Below are positions 1 to 9,800 of a stretch of DNA of 64,000 nt, piece by piece. Position 1 is the first letter of the stretch, and each line of letters begins with the position of its first letter. Where the stretch lies: positions 1 to 64,000 of the forward strand of contig NZ_BOOQ01000054.1 in the NCBI RefSeq assembly GCF_016863315.1, in the 5' to 3' direction. The stretch is from Planotetraspora silvatica (GTDB lineage: Bacteria > Actinomycetota > Actinomycetes > Streptosporangiales > Streptosporangiaceae). Below the pieces are notes generated by a model. The model saw nothing but the letters and a program-made list of their open reading frames with translations, did not search any database and was not told where the DNA came from. A program made the translations under genes and the position numbers.

Positions 1-225
1 ACCCAGACCCCTGACGCGTGCGAGACACGCATGCGCCCGCCCGGTGCCTCACGAGCGGACGAGGAGGCCTGGTGGGGGACTCGTGCGGTGGTGCTCATCA
101 CCCCGAGCAGCGCCTCCACCCCGACGCCGGGGTGGCCGACGTCGGAACACTCGACGTGGACCCGGCCGTGTGCTTCGCCTTCGACGTAGGCGCGCAGCTC
201 GGCCAGCTGCGCGCGCACCTCGCAC

Positions 226-360
226 GATGGGGCCGGTGATGCGGGGCCAGGCACTGACGTGCAGGGCGTAGCGGGAGTAGTCGTCCAGCCAGGTGAGGAT
301 TTCGGTGTCGGTGTCGGTGCCGTCGGCGAGCCGGTAGTGGGTGAAGTCGACTTTCCTGTG
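226..360 (-). pseudogene. IS481-like transposase fragment
   Basis: Read on the minus strand, this stretch gives DFTHYRLADG followed by TWLDDYSRYAL and ITGPIV. This is the start of the integrase catalytic core in IS481-type transposases, with the first catalytic Asp in DFTHY. The similarity stops abruptly near 226, after ITGPIV. On the other side it meets the terminal repeat of IS-A at about 359. No start or stop codon belongs to it, so it is debris. From 225 down to 1 another minus frame stays open (RAQLAELRAYVEGEAHG), but I cannot assign it. Identification rests on motif memory only. Confidence 0.5.
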
Positions 361-1565
361 CCGCTCGAAATTAGGGTCGGGTCCTTGACCTGGGAGTTTG
401 CCGGTTGACCTATGCGGCCTCGTACTCGTTGATGAGGCCGCCGAGTACAGGTCTTCGTTTGATCCGCCGGTCGGTCAGGTCGACGATGGGCGTGGGCTTC
501 GTCGGGTCTGAGTCTGGATGCCGCTGGTTCAGGGCCTGGTGGGGGCGATGTGCGTTGTAATGGACGGCGTACTCGGCGAGAACTCGTCGGAGATGGCCTG
601 TTCCCAGTATCAAGATTCGATCCAGGAGCTCGCGCCGTAGCGTTCCCACCAAGCGTTCGCAGATCGCGTTCGCCCTGGGCGCTCGCGGCGGGGCGAGGAT
701 GACCCGCACGTCCTCGGCGTGGAAGACGGCATCGAACGCCTGCGTGTACTTGGCATCCCTGTCACGGATCACGAACCGCAACGTGTCCATCCTGGCGCCC
801 AGGTCAATGGCCAGGTTGCGTGCCTGCTGAGCCACCCACGGACCTGTCGGAGTCGCCGTTACTCCGGCGACGTGCAGCCTCCTGGTTCGGTGCTCCATGA
901 AGACCAGGACATACAGGCGTTGCAGCAGCACCGTATCGACGTGCAGGAAATCGCAGGAGATGATCCGGTGGGCCTGGGCGGACAGAAACTCACCCCAGGT
1001 CGGGCCGTGCCGCCGGGGCGCGGAATCGATGCCGGCCTTCTTCAAGATCTCCCACACGGTCGAATGGGCGATCTTGTGGCCCAGCCGAGCGAGTTCGCCC
1101 TGGATCCGCCGGTGTCCCCACCCAGGATTCTCCTGGCCATCGCCACCACCAACCTCGTGATCGATGCCCTGGTCTGCGGCCGTCCCGCACGCGCACGGGA
1201 CGGATAGGTCCACCTACGGGCGGCCAATCGGCGGTGCCATCGCAACAGGGTGTCCGGGGTGACACCGAACACCTGAGCCCAACGGCGCCTGGGGATCATC
1301 CGGGCCAGCGCGGCCAGCCACATCCGGTCAGCAGGTTCGTACCGCGCGCGTTTGATCTGGCGGCGCAGCACCGCGTTCTCATGGCGAAGAACAAGCAAAT
1401 CGACGTCCTTGGACACATCACCGCGAACCACAACCACCACCGCAGCGAGCATGAACCTGACGATCATGTAAGCCACGTGAGAGGCATCCCGGGAGGATCC
1501 CAGCCACAGCAGCCGCCCGCAAGCGAACCTCCAGGTCAAAACCCTGGCCGAGTTTTCGAGCGTCA
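359..1565. mobile_element. Insertion sequence IS-A, decayed
   Basis: The element is about 1.2 kb, with imperfect terminal repeats. The left end (359-390) and the reverse complement of the right end (1534-1565) agree at about 22 of 32 positions and share GCTCGAAA near the tip and TTGACC at the inner edge. It carries one transposase reading frame on the minus strand that is broken by a frameshift. The similarity of the tips extends outward to a CCTGTG/CACAGG motif, which on the right lies inside the target duplication of IS-B. I see no target duplication for IS-A itself. Confidence 0.7.
410..1467 (-). pseudogene. IS-A transposase (rve/DDE family), frameshifted
   Basis: The first part (from ATG at 1467) carries the helix-turn-helix half: DVSKDVDLLVLRHENAVLRR, then GRPQTRASITRLVVAMAR. 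The rest lies in the next frame, beginning [14 protein letters not shown] and carrying the catalytic core: Asp in CDFLHVDT, Asp in IRDRDAKY and Glu in ICERLVG. Joining the halves needs one extra base between 1132 and 1131 (AGG|GAG AAT CCT), so a one-base deletion is the simplest explanation. The restored protein would be about 350 residues, like the intact IS-B and the related IS-C proteins in this window. It is probably inactive unless a -1 ribosomal frameshift rescues it. Confidence 0.8.
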
Positions 1566-1568
1566 CAG

Positions 1569-2731
1569 GGTGCCAAATACTGTGTCACCTCATGCGACCT
1601 GGGTGTATTCGTGGAGGAGTCCGCCGAGCCGGTCTAGTCGGATGACCTTGATCTCGGCATCAGCGGGATCGGGTAGCGCTCGGAGCGGGCTGGCCTGATT
1701 CAGGGCCCGGTGGGGACGATGCTCGTTGAAATAGGTCTCGTACTCGGCGAGGACGGTCCGCATATGGCGTTCGTTCATGATGAGAATCCGGTCGAGAAGT
1801 TCGCGGTGTACGCTGCCCACCCATCGTTCCATGATCGCGTTCATCCGTGGAGCCTGCGGTGCAGTGAGCACCACGCGGATGCCCTCGGCTGTGAACACCT
1901 CGTCGAACAGTGCAGTGAACTTGCTGTCTCGGTCTCTGATCAAGAATCGGAAGTCGCCGGTCCGATCGCCTAGGTCGAGCATGAGGTTGCGGGCTTGCTG
2001 GGTCACCCAGGCGGCGGTCGGGTTTGCCGTGACACCCAGCACATGGACCCGCCGGGCGGCATGCTCGACCACGGCGAAGCAGTACAGTCGCGCGAGCGTG
2101 ATCGTCTCGACATGAAAGAAGTCGCAGGCCAAGAACCCGGATGCCTGGGCCTTGAGGAACTGGGCCCAGGTCGGGCCGCTGCGCCGGGGTGCTGGATCGA
2201 AGCCGGCCTTCTTCACGATCGTCCACACGGTGGCCGGGGAGACCTTCCGGCCCAGGCTGGCGATCTGTCCGGCGATGCGCTGGTATCCCCAGGTCGGGTT
2301 CTCGGCGGCCAACCGAAGCACCAAGGCCCGGATCGTGGGCCGCGTCGGTGGTCGTCCCGGCCCGCGCTTGGGGAATGTCCAGCGTCGCTTCACCAGCTCT
2401 GCGTGCCAGCGCAGGAGTGTCCGTGGTGTGACGAACAGGTGCCGGCGGCGGCTTTGGGGGAGTAGTCGCGTCAGCGCGGAAAGGATCGCCCGGTCCGCCC
2501 ACGATGACCGAGGAGTGGCGACCTGGCGGCGGAGCACAGCGAGTTGATGCCGCAATGCCAGGATCTCCGCGTCTTTCGATGTCTGCGATCGGGCGAGCAG
2601 CGCGATCCAGCCGAACACCCGCAAGGCGATCAAGTACAGCAGCCGCAGAGCCATCCCGCGATCCTGCCGGAGCCGAGCTGCTGAGCACAGCAAAGCCCCA
2701 GATCAAACCCTGTGACACGATATTCGGCACC
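1569..2731. mobile_element. Insertion sequence IS-B, apparently intact
   Basis: This is an 1163-bp element. The left end (1569-1589) starts GGTGCCAAATACTGTGTCAC. The reverse complement of the right end (2711-2731) starts GGTGCCGAATATCGTGTCAC, so the 21-bp inverted repeats differ at only four or five positions. It is flanked by a perfect 5-bp direct repeat, CACAG, at 1564-1568 and 2732-2736, as expected of a target-site duplication. The single transposase frame is uninterrupted. The insertion point lies in the right-hand tip of IS-A, so IS-B is the younger insertion. Confidence 0.85.
1590..2654 (-). CDS. IS-B transposase (rve/DDE family)
   Basis: This is a 354-residue transposase catalysing cut-and-join of IS-B. 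The start is taken at ATG 2654 (MALRLLYLIALRVFGW), where family similarity begins; an upstream ATG at 2693 would add 13 unlikely residues. The N-terminal third holds the SKDAEILALRHQLAVLRR segment and a winged-helix region (TPRTLLRWHAELVKRRW). The catalytic core follows ENPTWGYQRI, with Asp in CDFFHVETI, Asp in IRDRDSKF and Glu in MERWVG. The C-terminal HRPHRALNQ motif is typical of integrase-core transposases. The frame is uninterrupted, unlike its relatives IS-A and IS-C, so this copy may be mobile. I cannot name the ISfinder family with certainty. Confidence 0.9.
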   Translation of the reverse strand: MALRLLYLIALRVFGWIALLARSQTSKDAEILALRHQLAVLRRQVATPRSSWADRAILSALTRLLPQSRRRHLFVTPRTLLRWHAELVKRRWTFPKRGPGRPPTRPTIRALVLRLAAENPTWGYQRIAGQIASLGRKVSPATVWTIVKKAGFDPAPRRSGPTWAQFLKAQASGFLACDFFHVETITLARLYCFAVVEHAARRVHVLGVTANPTAAWVTQQARNLMLDLGDRTGDFRFLIRDRDSKFTALFDEVFTAEGIRVVLTAPQAPRMNAIMERWVGSVHRELLDRILIMNERHMRTVLAEYETYFNEHRPHRALNQASPLRALPDPADAEIKVIRLDRLGGLLHEYTQVA

Positions 2732-3076
2732 CACAGGCATTACGCCGTGCTCGCGACGTTGGAGGAGTCCGGCTCGGCAAGCCAGGCGGAGCTGAGCCGC
2801 CGTACCGGCATCTACCGCAGCGACGTGGTCGCCGTCATCAACGAGCTAGCCGATCGCGGCCTAGTGGAACACGCGCACGACCCCGCCGCCCGCCGCCGCA
2901 ACGTCATCACGATGACCCAGCAGGGCCGCAGCCAACTGCAGAGGCTCGACAAGCTGCTCGCAGCCATCGAGGACGAGGTGCTCGCGCCTCTCGCCCGGCG
3001 GGAACACGACCAGTTCACCGAGCTGCTCACCCGCCTCGTGGACCATCACGCGAGGTCCCACAGCCGCGGCTCCTGA
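2732..3076 (+). pseudogene. MarR-family regulator, N-terminus lost
   Basis: The frame reads HYAVLATLEESGSASQAELS from about 2737 and continues with IYRSDVVAVINELADRGLVE and DPAARRRNVITM. This is the winged-helix DNA-binding domain of a MarR regulator, with the recognition helix and the Arg-rich wing, followed by the C-terminal dimerisation helix. The first 40-50 residues expected of the family are missing, because the reading frame begins at the IS junction. A longer open frame back to 2504 runs through IS-B and is not genuine. The gene ends normally at TGA 3076. It is probably non-functional and its target cannot be inferred. Confidence 0.75.
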
Positions 3077-3435
3077 GCGGTCTTGTCCCGCCACACCACG
3101 GGGACGCAATCGATCGCATTCCGGCAAGATGCAGGCTGATGGCTGCTGAAGTGGGCACTCGATCTGGCGGATAGTCCCCAAGATCATCCCGTACATATTC
3201 CGTGAACGGTGATTCAGGGCTGCTCTCGGTGACCTGCGGCTGCGCGCGGGCGCAAGCCGCTCCGGGACCGGGGTGTCATGTCAACGTCTCGAAGGGACAC
3301 CCGCTCATCGCAACGAGGCCGCGGCGGTCGCGTGGTGGTCGGCATCTGGTCGCGGAGTCTTCGCATCCGTTGATCGTTTGCGGTCGCCCTGATGCGATGT
3401 CGCTTGCTGAACGCAGGTTAACCCCGGAGGCAAGG

Positions 3436-6400
3436 ATGCGCGTACCGCGCCTGCTTCGACGAATGTCGATCATATTTCTGTCCCTCAGCCTCGTCCTCGT
3501 CACCGGGGACCCGGCGTCCGCGCGAACGGGCCCGGGGCCACTACCCTCGCGGCCTTCCGCGTCCAACGGGGGCGCGGCGGCGCCGGGTGCGGATGCGGCC
3601 GAACCCCGGGACGAGCCGTCCGCCCTCGCCCGCGCCCGCGCCACGCATCGGCGCGTCGAGGTGGCTGGGGCCCGCTCGGCCACCGGTTCGGTGTACGCGA
3701 ACCCGGATGGAACGCTGACCGCCGAGGAGTTCGGCCACCCGATCCGGGTGCGCCGGAGCGGTGGCTGGGTGCCCGTCGACCCGACGCTGCGGCGCGCCGC
3801 GGACGGCTCGGTGACGACCGTCGCCACTACATCCCAGGTGGCATTCTCCTCAGGCGGGTCGCAGCCGCTGGCCACGATGGGCGGCGACGGGTGGAAGCTC
3901 ACCCTGACCTGGCCGGGGCCGTTGCCCGCGCCGATGCTCAACGGCGCCGTCGCGACCTACCGGCAGGTGCTGCCCGGCGTGGATCTGGTGATGGCGGCCG
4001 ACGACACCGGGTTCGCCGAGCGGCTGGTCGTCCGCTCGCGCGCGGCGGCGGCCAACCCGGCGTTTCGCGAGATCCGGTTCGGGTTCCGGCTGACCGGCGC
4101 CTCCATGTCGGTGCAGCCAGACGGCGGCCTGGTCGCACGCGACGCCCGTGGCCGGACGGTGTTCGGCTCCCCGCCGGCACGCATGTGGGACGCGGGCACC
4201 GGTGCGGGCTCGTCGCCGGCGCAGGCCCCGGTCGGGGTCACCCTGCGGGACGGGGTGATGCTGCTGCGCCCCGACCAGGCCATGCTGGCGGATCCCGGCA
4301 CGCGGTTCCCCGTCACGATCGATCCGTCCTACAACGCCGGCAGGCTCGCCTGGACCAGCACCTTGGAACAGAGCCCGTCCACCTCGTTCTGGAACGGCGC
4401 GAACCTCGCCGACGACCCCAACGGCAAGGTGATGGTCGGGCTGGACCCGTGGTACAAGACGAGGGCGCGGTCGTTCTTCCGCATGAACACCTCGGCGGTC
4501 AACGGCAAGCATATCTTGAAGGCGACGTTCCGGATCACCGAGAAATGGACGTACTCGTGCAGTGCGAGTGTCGTGCAGTTGTGGTGGGCGGGCGCCATCG
4601 GTTCGGGGACGACCTGGTACAACGAGCCGAGCTGGAACCGGAAGGTGGCCGAGGCGAACGTCGCCAAGGGCAACGAGGCCTACGGTTGCGGTGACGGCTC
4701 GGTGGAGTTCGACCTGACCGGCCTCGTGCACGACGCCGCGGCCGCCAAGTGGGCGGACATGACGCTGGGCCTGCGGGCGGCCGACGAGACCAACTACTCC
4801 GGGTGGAAGCGGTTCGACACCGACGCCTCGATCGCCATCGACTACAACTCGGTTCCCGCGGTGCCGAGCGGGCTGACCATCGATGGTAAGAGTTGCGGCA
4901 CCGGCACCTGGGTCGGGTCGCTGACCCCGACCATGAGTGCCGCCGTGTCCGACCCCGACGCCGGCCAGATGCTCAGCGTCAGCATGTACTGGGCGGCGAG
5001 CGGCGCCGCCGTCTCCGAGACCAGCAAGGTCGTGCAGTCCAACGTCGCCTCGGGCAGCCGCGCCATCGCTCCGGTGCCGGCCGGGAAGCTCGCCAACGGC
5101 GGCTCCTACTACTGGCAAGCGAAGGCCGGTGACGGCACCGACACCTCGGGCCTGTCCGGCCAGTGTGCCTTCAACGTCGACACCGTCCCACCGTCCGCGC
5201 AGCCGACGGTCACCTCCACGGACTACCCGGACGACGGCAACTTCCACGGCGGCCAGGGGACGCCCGGAACGTTCAGTCTGGACGCGAGCGGCATCTCCGA
5301 CGTGGTCGCCTACCGATACGGCTGGGCCGATCCGCCGACCACGGAAGTCGCCGCCTCCGCCATGGGCGGCGGCGCCACAATCACCGCCACGCCCGCCGCG
5401 AGGGGCATCAACTCGCTCTACGTACGGTCGGTGGACCGGGCCGGCAACCTGTCGCCGATGCACGTGTACGTCTTCTACGCCGCCGGCGGTAGTGCCCCCG
5501 AAGGGGTGTGGAAGACGAACGAGGGCAGCGGCTCGACTCTCGGCGACGCTTCCGGCCATGGCCACGCGGCGACCGTGACGGGTGGCGTTTCCTGGACCTC
5601 CGACAGGACGATGGCGCCGGGCTCGGCGATCTCCCTGAACGGGTCCACCGGGTACGCGGCGACCGGCGGGCCCGTGGTGGCCGACACCAGCGCCAGCTTC
5701 GCGGTCTCCGCGTGGGTGCGTCTCACCTCCACCGCGGGGTGGGCGACGGTGGTGTCCCAGGAGGGCACCACGGCGAGCGGGATGATTCTGCAGTTCGACC
5801 GGGGTTCGGGGCACTGGGCGATCGGCACGCAGAACAGCGACACCACCAACCCTCCGGCCACCCGTGCCACGGCGGCGGACGCGCCGCGCGTCGGGACCTG
5901 GACCCACCTCGCCGGCACCTACGACTCCGGCACCGGCACACTCACCCTCTACGTGAACGGCCAGAAGGCCGGCACCGCGAGCACCCACATCTCGTGGAAC
6001 GCCGGCGGGCGTCTGCTCATCGGCGCCGAGAAGTTCGACGGGAACGTGATCAGCTACTTCCCCGGAGATATCGCCGACGTCCGGGTGTGGGACCGGCTGG
6101 TCTACCCCGACGAGATCCAGGCCATCGCCGGCACGCCGATGCTCGCGGCCGCCTGGGACCTGTCCGCCGACGGCAGTGACTCCTCCGGGCGGAACCACCC
6201 CGTCACGGCGAGCGGCGGCGTCACGTTCGACCCCGCCGGAGGCCACAACAGCACAGGTTCCGCGCACCTGGACGGCACCGGCGTCCTGACCGCCTCCGGG
6301 CCGGTGGTCCTCACCGACCAGAGCTTCACGGTGTCGGCCTGGGTGCGCCTGTCCGACACCAACGCCTACCACACCGCCGTCTGCCAGCAGGGCACCCGCA

Positions 6401-6765
6401 CCTGCGCGTTCTTCCTGCAGTACGACAACACGGACAAGCGGTGGTCGTTCACGCTGCACGCCCAGGACATCGACGGCCCCACCATCACCTATGTCACCTC
6501 GTCGTCGCCACCCACCCTGAACACCTGGACCCACCTGGTCGGCGTGTACGACGCCGGCAAGAGTGAGGGGCGGCTGTACGTCAACGGCCAGCTCGTCGGC
6601 ACCAAGACCGGGGTGGCCCCCTTCAACGCCACCGGCCCGGTGACCATCGGCCGCGCCCGCTACAACGGCGGCACCGTCGACCCCTGGACCGGGGACATCG
6701 ACCACGTGCGCGTCTACCTCGGCGCGCTCCAGGACGGCCAGATCGTCGACCTCTTCAACCAGTAA
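3436..6765 (+). CDS. Secreted DNRLRE/LamG-domain protein
   Basis: This is a 1109-residue exported protein. The start is set at ATG 3436, with GGAGG five bases upstream and a clear signal peptide (RRMSIIFLSLSLVLVTG, then a signal-peptidase-like PASA); the open frame back to 3202 lacks these. A DNRLRE-type beta region lies at about residues 300-480 (TRARSFFRMNTSAVNGK, then YSGWKRFDTDASIAIDYN). Fibronectin-like repeats follow. Two concanavalin-like LamG modules at about 690-890 and 900-1109 each carry SFAVSAWVRL/SFTVSAWVRL, WTHL and LYVNGQ. LamG and DNRLRE modules bind glycans or protein surfaces. It lies 49 bp before the RHS gene on the same strand, so the two are probably co-transcribed and may work together at the cell surface. 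The ligand is unknown. Confidence 0.9.
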   Translation: MRVPRLLRRMSIIFLSLSLVLVTGDPASARTGPGPLPSRPSASNGGAAAPGADAAEPRDEPSALARARATHRRVEVAGARSATGSVYANPDGTLTAEEFGHPIRVRRSGGWVPVDPTLRRAADGSVTTVATTSQVAFSSGGSQPLATMGGDGWKLTLTWPGPLPAPMLNGAVATYRQVLPGVDLVMAADDTGFAERLVVRSRAAAANPAFREIRFGFRLTGASMSVQPDGGLVARDARGRTVFGSPPARMWDAGTGAGSSPAQAPVGVTLRDGVMLLRPDQAMLADPGTRFPVTIDPSYNAGRLAWTSTLEQSPSTSFWNGANLADDPNGKVMVGLDPWYKTRARSFFRMNTSAVNGKHILKATFRITEKWTYSCSASVVQLWWAGAIGSGTTWYNEPSWNRKVAEANVAKGNEAYGCGDGSVEFDLTGLVHDAAAAKWADMTLGLRAADETNYSGWKRFDTDASIAIDYNSVPAVPSGLTIDGKSCGTGTWVGSLTPTMSAAVSDPDAGQMLSVSMYWAASGAAVSETSKVVQSNVASGSRAIAPVPAGKLANGGSYYWQAKAGDGTDTSGLSGQCAFNVDTVPPSAQPTVTSTDYPDDGNFHGGQGTPGTFSLDASGISDVVAYRYGWADPPTTEVAASAMGGGATITATPAARGINSLYVRSVDRAGNLSPMHVYVFYAAGGSAPEGVWKTNEGSGSTLGDASGHGHAATVTGGVSWTSDRTMAPGSAISLNGSTGYAATGGPVVADTSASFAVSAWVRLTSTAGWATVVSQEGTTASGMILQFDRGSGHWAIGTQNSDTTNPPATRATAADAPRVGTWTHLAGTYDSGTGTLTLYVNGQKAGTASTHISWNAGGRLLIGAEKFDGNVISYFPGDIADVRVWDRLVYPDEIQAIAGTPMLAAAWDLSADGSDSSGRNHPVTASGGVTFDPAGGHNSTGSAHLDGTGVLTASGPVVLTDQSFTVSAWVRLSDTNAYHTAVCQQGTRTCAFFLQYDNTDKRWSFTLHAQDIDGPTITYVTSSSPPTLNTWTHLVGVYDAGKSEGRLYVNGQLVGTKTGVAPFNATGPVTIGRARYNGGTVDPWTGDIDHVRVYLGALQDGQIVDLFNQ

Positions 6766-6814
6766 CCGGCTCCCCGCCGACGATATCCGTGCAGCCCTCC
6801 CGGGAGGTCCGTCC

Positions 6815-9800
6815 ATGTACCTGCGGCGCGCGCCGATACGCCGGCGCCCGGCCCTGACCCGCCTGATGACCTTCGCCGGCGTGGCCGGCGTGCTGCTGGC
6901 CATGCTGGGGGAGCCCCCGGCGCTGGCCGAGCAGACCGATCCCTTCCACCGGTTGACCGTGCAGGACGAGCGCGTCGTCACCGGCGCCGCGGGCACGGTG
7001 CGGGCGTACGGGGCCGACCAGGCCGCCGCGAAGGCGCTGCGAGGGACGCCCGCCACGCCCACCTGGCCCGCGGCGGACATCGCCGTGGCCGACCTCGGAC
7101 CGGCGAGCGGCGGCGTGTCCGCGTCCGGCGCGGCACAACCGCGCGTGGCCGCCCCGGACCGGGTCCGCGCGGGCACGCTGCCGGTGGTGGTGAGCCCGGC
7201 CACCACCGCCGTCCCAAATGTGATCACCACGGGCTCCGGCGCCACCCGCATCGGCCCGGCGGGCCCTCCGGCCGCGGCTTCCGCGCCGGGCAGCGCGCCG
7301 GGGAAGGTGTCGGTGCGGGTGCTCGACCACCGTCAGACCTCGGTCGCCCGTCCCGACGCCCTGCTGCTGCGGGTGGCCAGGGCCGACGGCGTGGCGGCAC
7401 CCGGCCAGGTGTACGTCGAGGTCGACTACAGCGGGTTCCGCACCGCTTTCGGCGCCGACTGGGGGCAACGGTTGCACATCGAGACCCTCCCGGAGTGCGC
7501 GCTGACCGATCCGGCCGGTCACGGCTGCCAGGGCAGCCCGCTGGCGTCACGCAACAACGCGAGCACGGTCGGGGCGGTCGTGCCCGCGGCGGCCGGGGCG
7601 GGCACGTTGCTCGCGGTCACCGCCGGCGCCTCCGGCAGCACCGGTAGCTTCGCGGCCACCTCGCTGTCGCCGTCGGGCTCCTGGGAGGCGGGCGGCTCGT
7701 CCGGCGACTTCTCCTGGTCCTACCCGCTGCACGTGCCGCCGTCGCTCGGCGGCCCCTCGCCGAAGCTCGCGCTGACCTATTCGTCCCAGAGCGTGGATGG
7801 CCGGCACGCCGCCTCCAACAACCAGCCCTCGTGGATCGGCGAGGGATTCGAGATGGGGTCGGGGTACGTCGAGCGGCGCTACAAGAGCTGCGCCGACGAC
7901 ATGGACAGCGGCGCGAACAACACCACCAAGACCGGCGACCAGTGCTGGGGGACCGACAACGCCACGATGTCGCTGGGCGGCAAGACCACCGAACTGATCA
8001 AGGACGACGCGACCGGGGCATGGCATCCGAAGAACGATGACGGCTCGAAGGTCGAGCACCTGACCGGCGGCTCGAACGGCGACAACGACGGCGAGTACTG
8101 GAAGGTCACCACCGCCGACGGCACGCAGTACTTCTTCGGCCGCAACCGGCTGCCCGGCTGGTCCACCGGCAAGCCGGAGACCAACTCGACCTGGACGGTG
8201 CCCATCTTCGGCAACCACGCCGGCGAGCAGTGCCACCAGACGACCTTCGACGCCTCGTGGTGCACCCAGGCGTGGCGCTGGAACCTCGACCACGTCGTCG
8301 ATCTCCACGGCAACTCGCTGTCCTACTGGTACTCCACGGAGACCAACAAGTACGCCCGCGACCTCGACTCCACCAAGGTGTCCGGCTACACCCGCGGCGG
8401 CTACCTCACCGAGATCGACTACGGCACGCGCGCCTCTGCGGAGTTCGGCACGGCGCCGGCGCGGGTGCTGTTCACCGTCGCCGATCGCTGCCTGCCGGGC
8501 ACCACCTGCGATTCGGCGCACCCGGCGAGCTGGCCCGACGTGCCGTGGGACCAGAACTGCACGGGGACGACCTGCACCCAGTACGGGCCGACGTTCTGGA
8601 CGACCAAGCGGCTGTCGTCGGTCAAGACGCAGGTGTGGGGCGGTACGGCGTACCGCGACGTGGAGTCGTGGACGCTGAAGCACAGCTTCCCCGATCCCGG
8701 TGACAGCACCCGGGCCGGGCTGTGGCTGACCGGGATCGGGCACTCCGGACTCGTCGGCGGCACCGCCTCGGTCCCCGACATCACCTTCACCGGCGTGCAG
8801 ATGCCCAACCGGGTCGACACCATCGACCACTCCCCTGCGATGAACTGGTGGCGGATCGCGTCCATCCGCACCGAGACCGGCGGCGAGATCTCCGTCGGGT
8901 ACTCCGGGCAGGACTGCGTGGCGGGCAGCAGGATGCCGTCGGCGCCGGAGTCCAACACCCTGCGGTGCTACCCGGTGGTCTGGACGCCGCAGGGGTACAC
9001 CAGCCCGGTCACCGACTATTTCCACAAGTACGTCGTCACCGTCGTCAGCGAAACCGACCACACCGGCGGAGCACCCCGGGTGAGCACCACCTACGCCTAC
9101 AAGGGCAGCCCCGCCTGGCACTACACCGACGACGACGGTCTCATCCCGGCCTCGCAGAAGACCTGGTCACAGTGGCGGGGGTACGAGACCGTCGCCGTCA
9201 CCAAGGGCGACCCAGGCGAGCAGTCCTACGGCGAGACCCACTACTTCCGCGGCATGGACGGCGACCACCTGCCCAGCGGCACCCGGAAGGCGACCGTCAC
9301 GGACTCCCGCGGCGGCACGGCCACCGACTCGGCGGCATTCTCCGGCCGGCCGCGCGAGCGGATCACCTTCAACGGGCCGGGCGGCGCGGAGGTCAGTTCG
9401 GTCCTCACCGACATGTGGCAGTCCGCGCCCACCGCCACCCACACCGCGAACGGCGTCACGACCACCGCCCGGTACGTCAACACCGCCGTCAGCTCGCAGC
9501 GGGTCGCTCTCGACGGCGGGCGCGGGTTCCGCGAGACCAGGACCGCCACGACGTACGACTCCTACGGACTGGCCACCCAGGTCGACGACCAGGGGGACGT
9601 GGCCGACCCCGGCGACGACCAGTGCACGACGACCACCTACGTGCGCAACACGGCCGCGTGGCTGATGACCGCGATCTCGCGGAAGCAGGTGTACGCCCTC
9701 GGCTGCGGCAAGACACCCACCTCCGCGGCCCAGGTCGTCGCCGACACCAGGATGTCCTTCGACGGGCAGGCGTTCGGCGCCGCCCCCACGAAGGGTGACG

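Noticed and set aside
3850-7251. 1133-residue minus-strand open frame
   Set aside because: It lies antisense to the LamG and RHS genes, is Gly/Arg/Val/Ala-rich with no motifs, and is explained by GC-rich third positions of the real genes.
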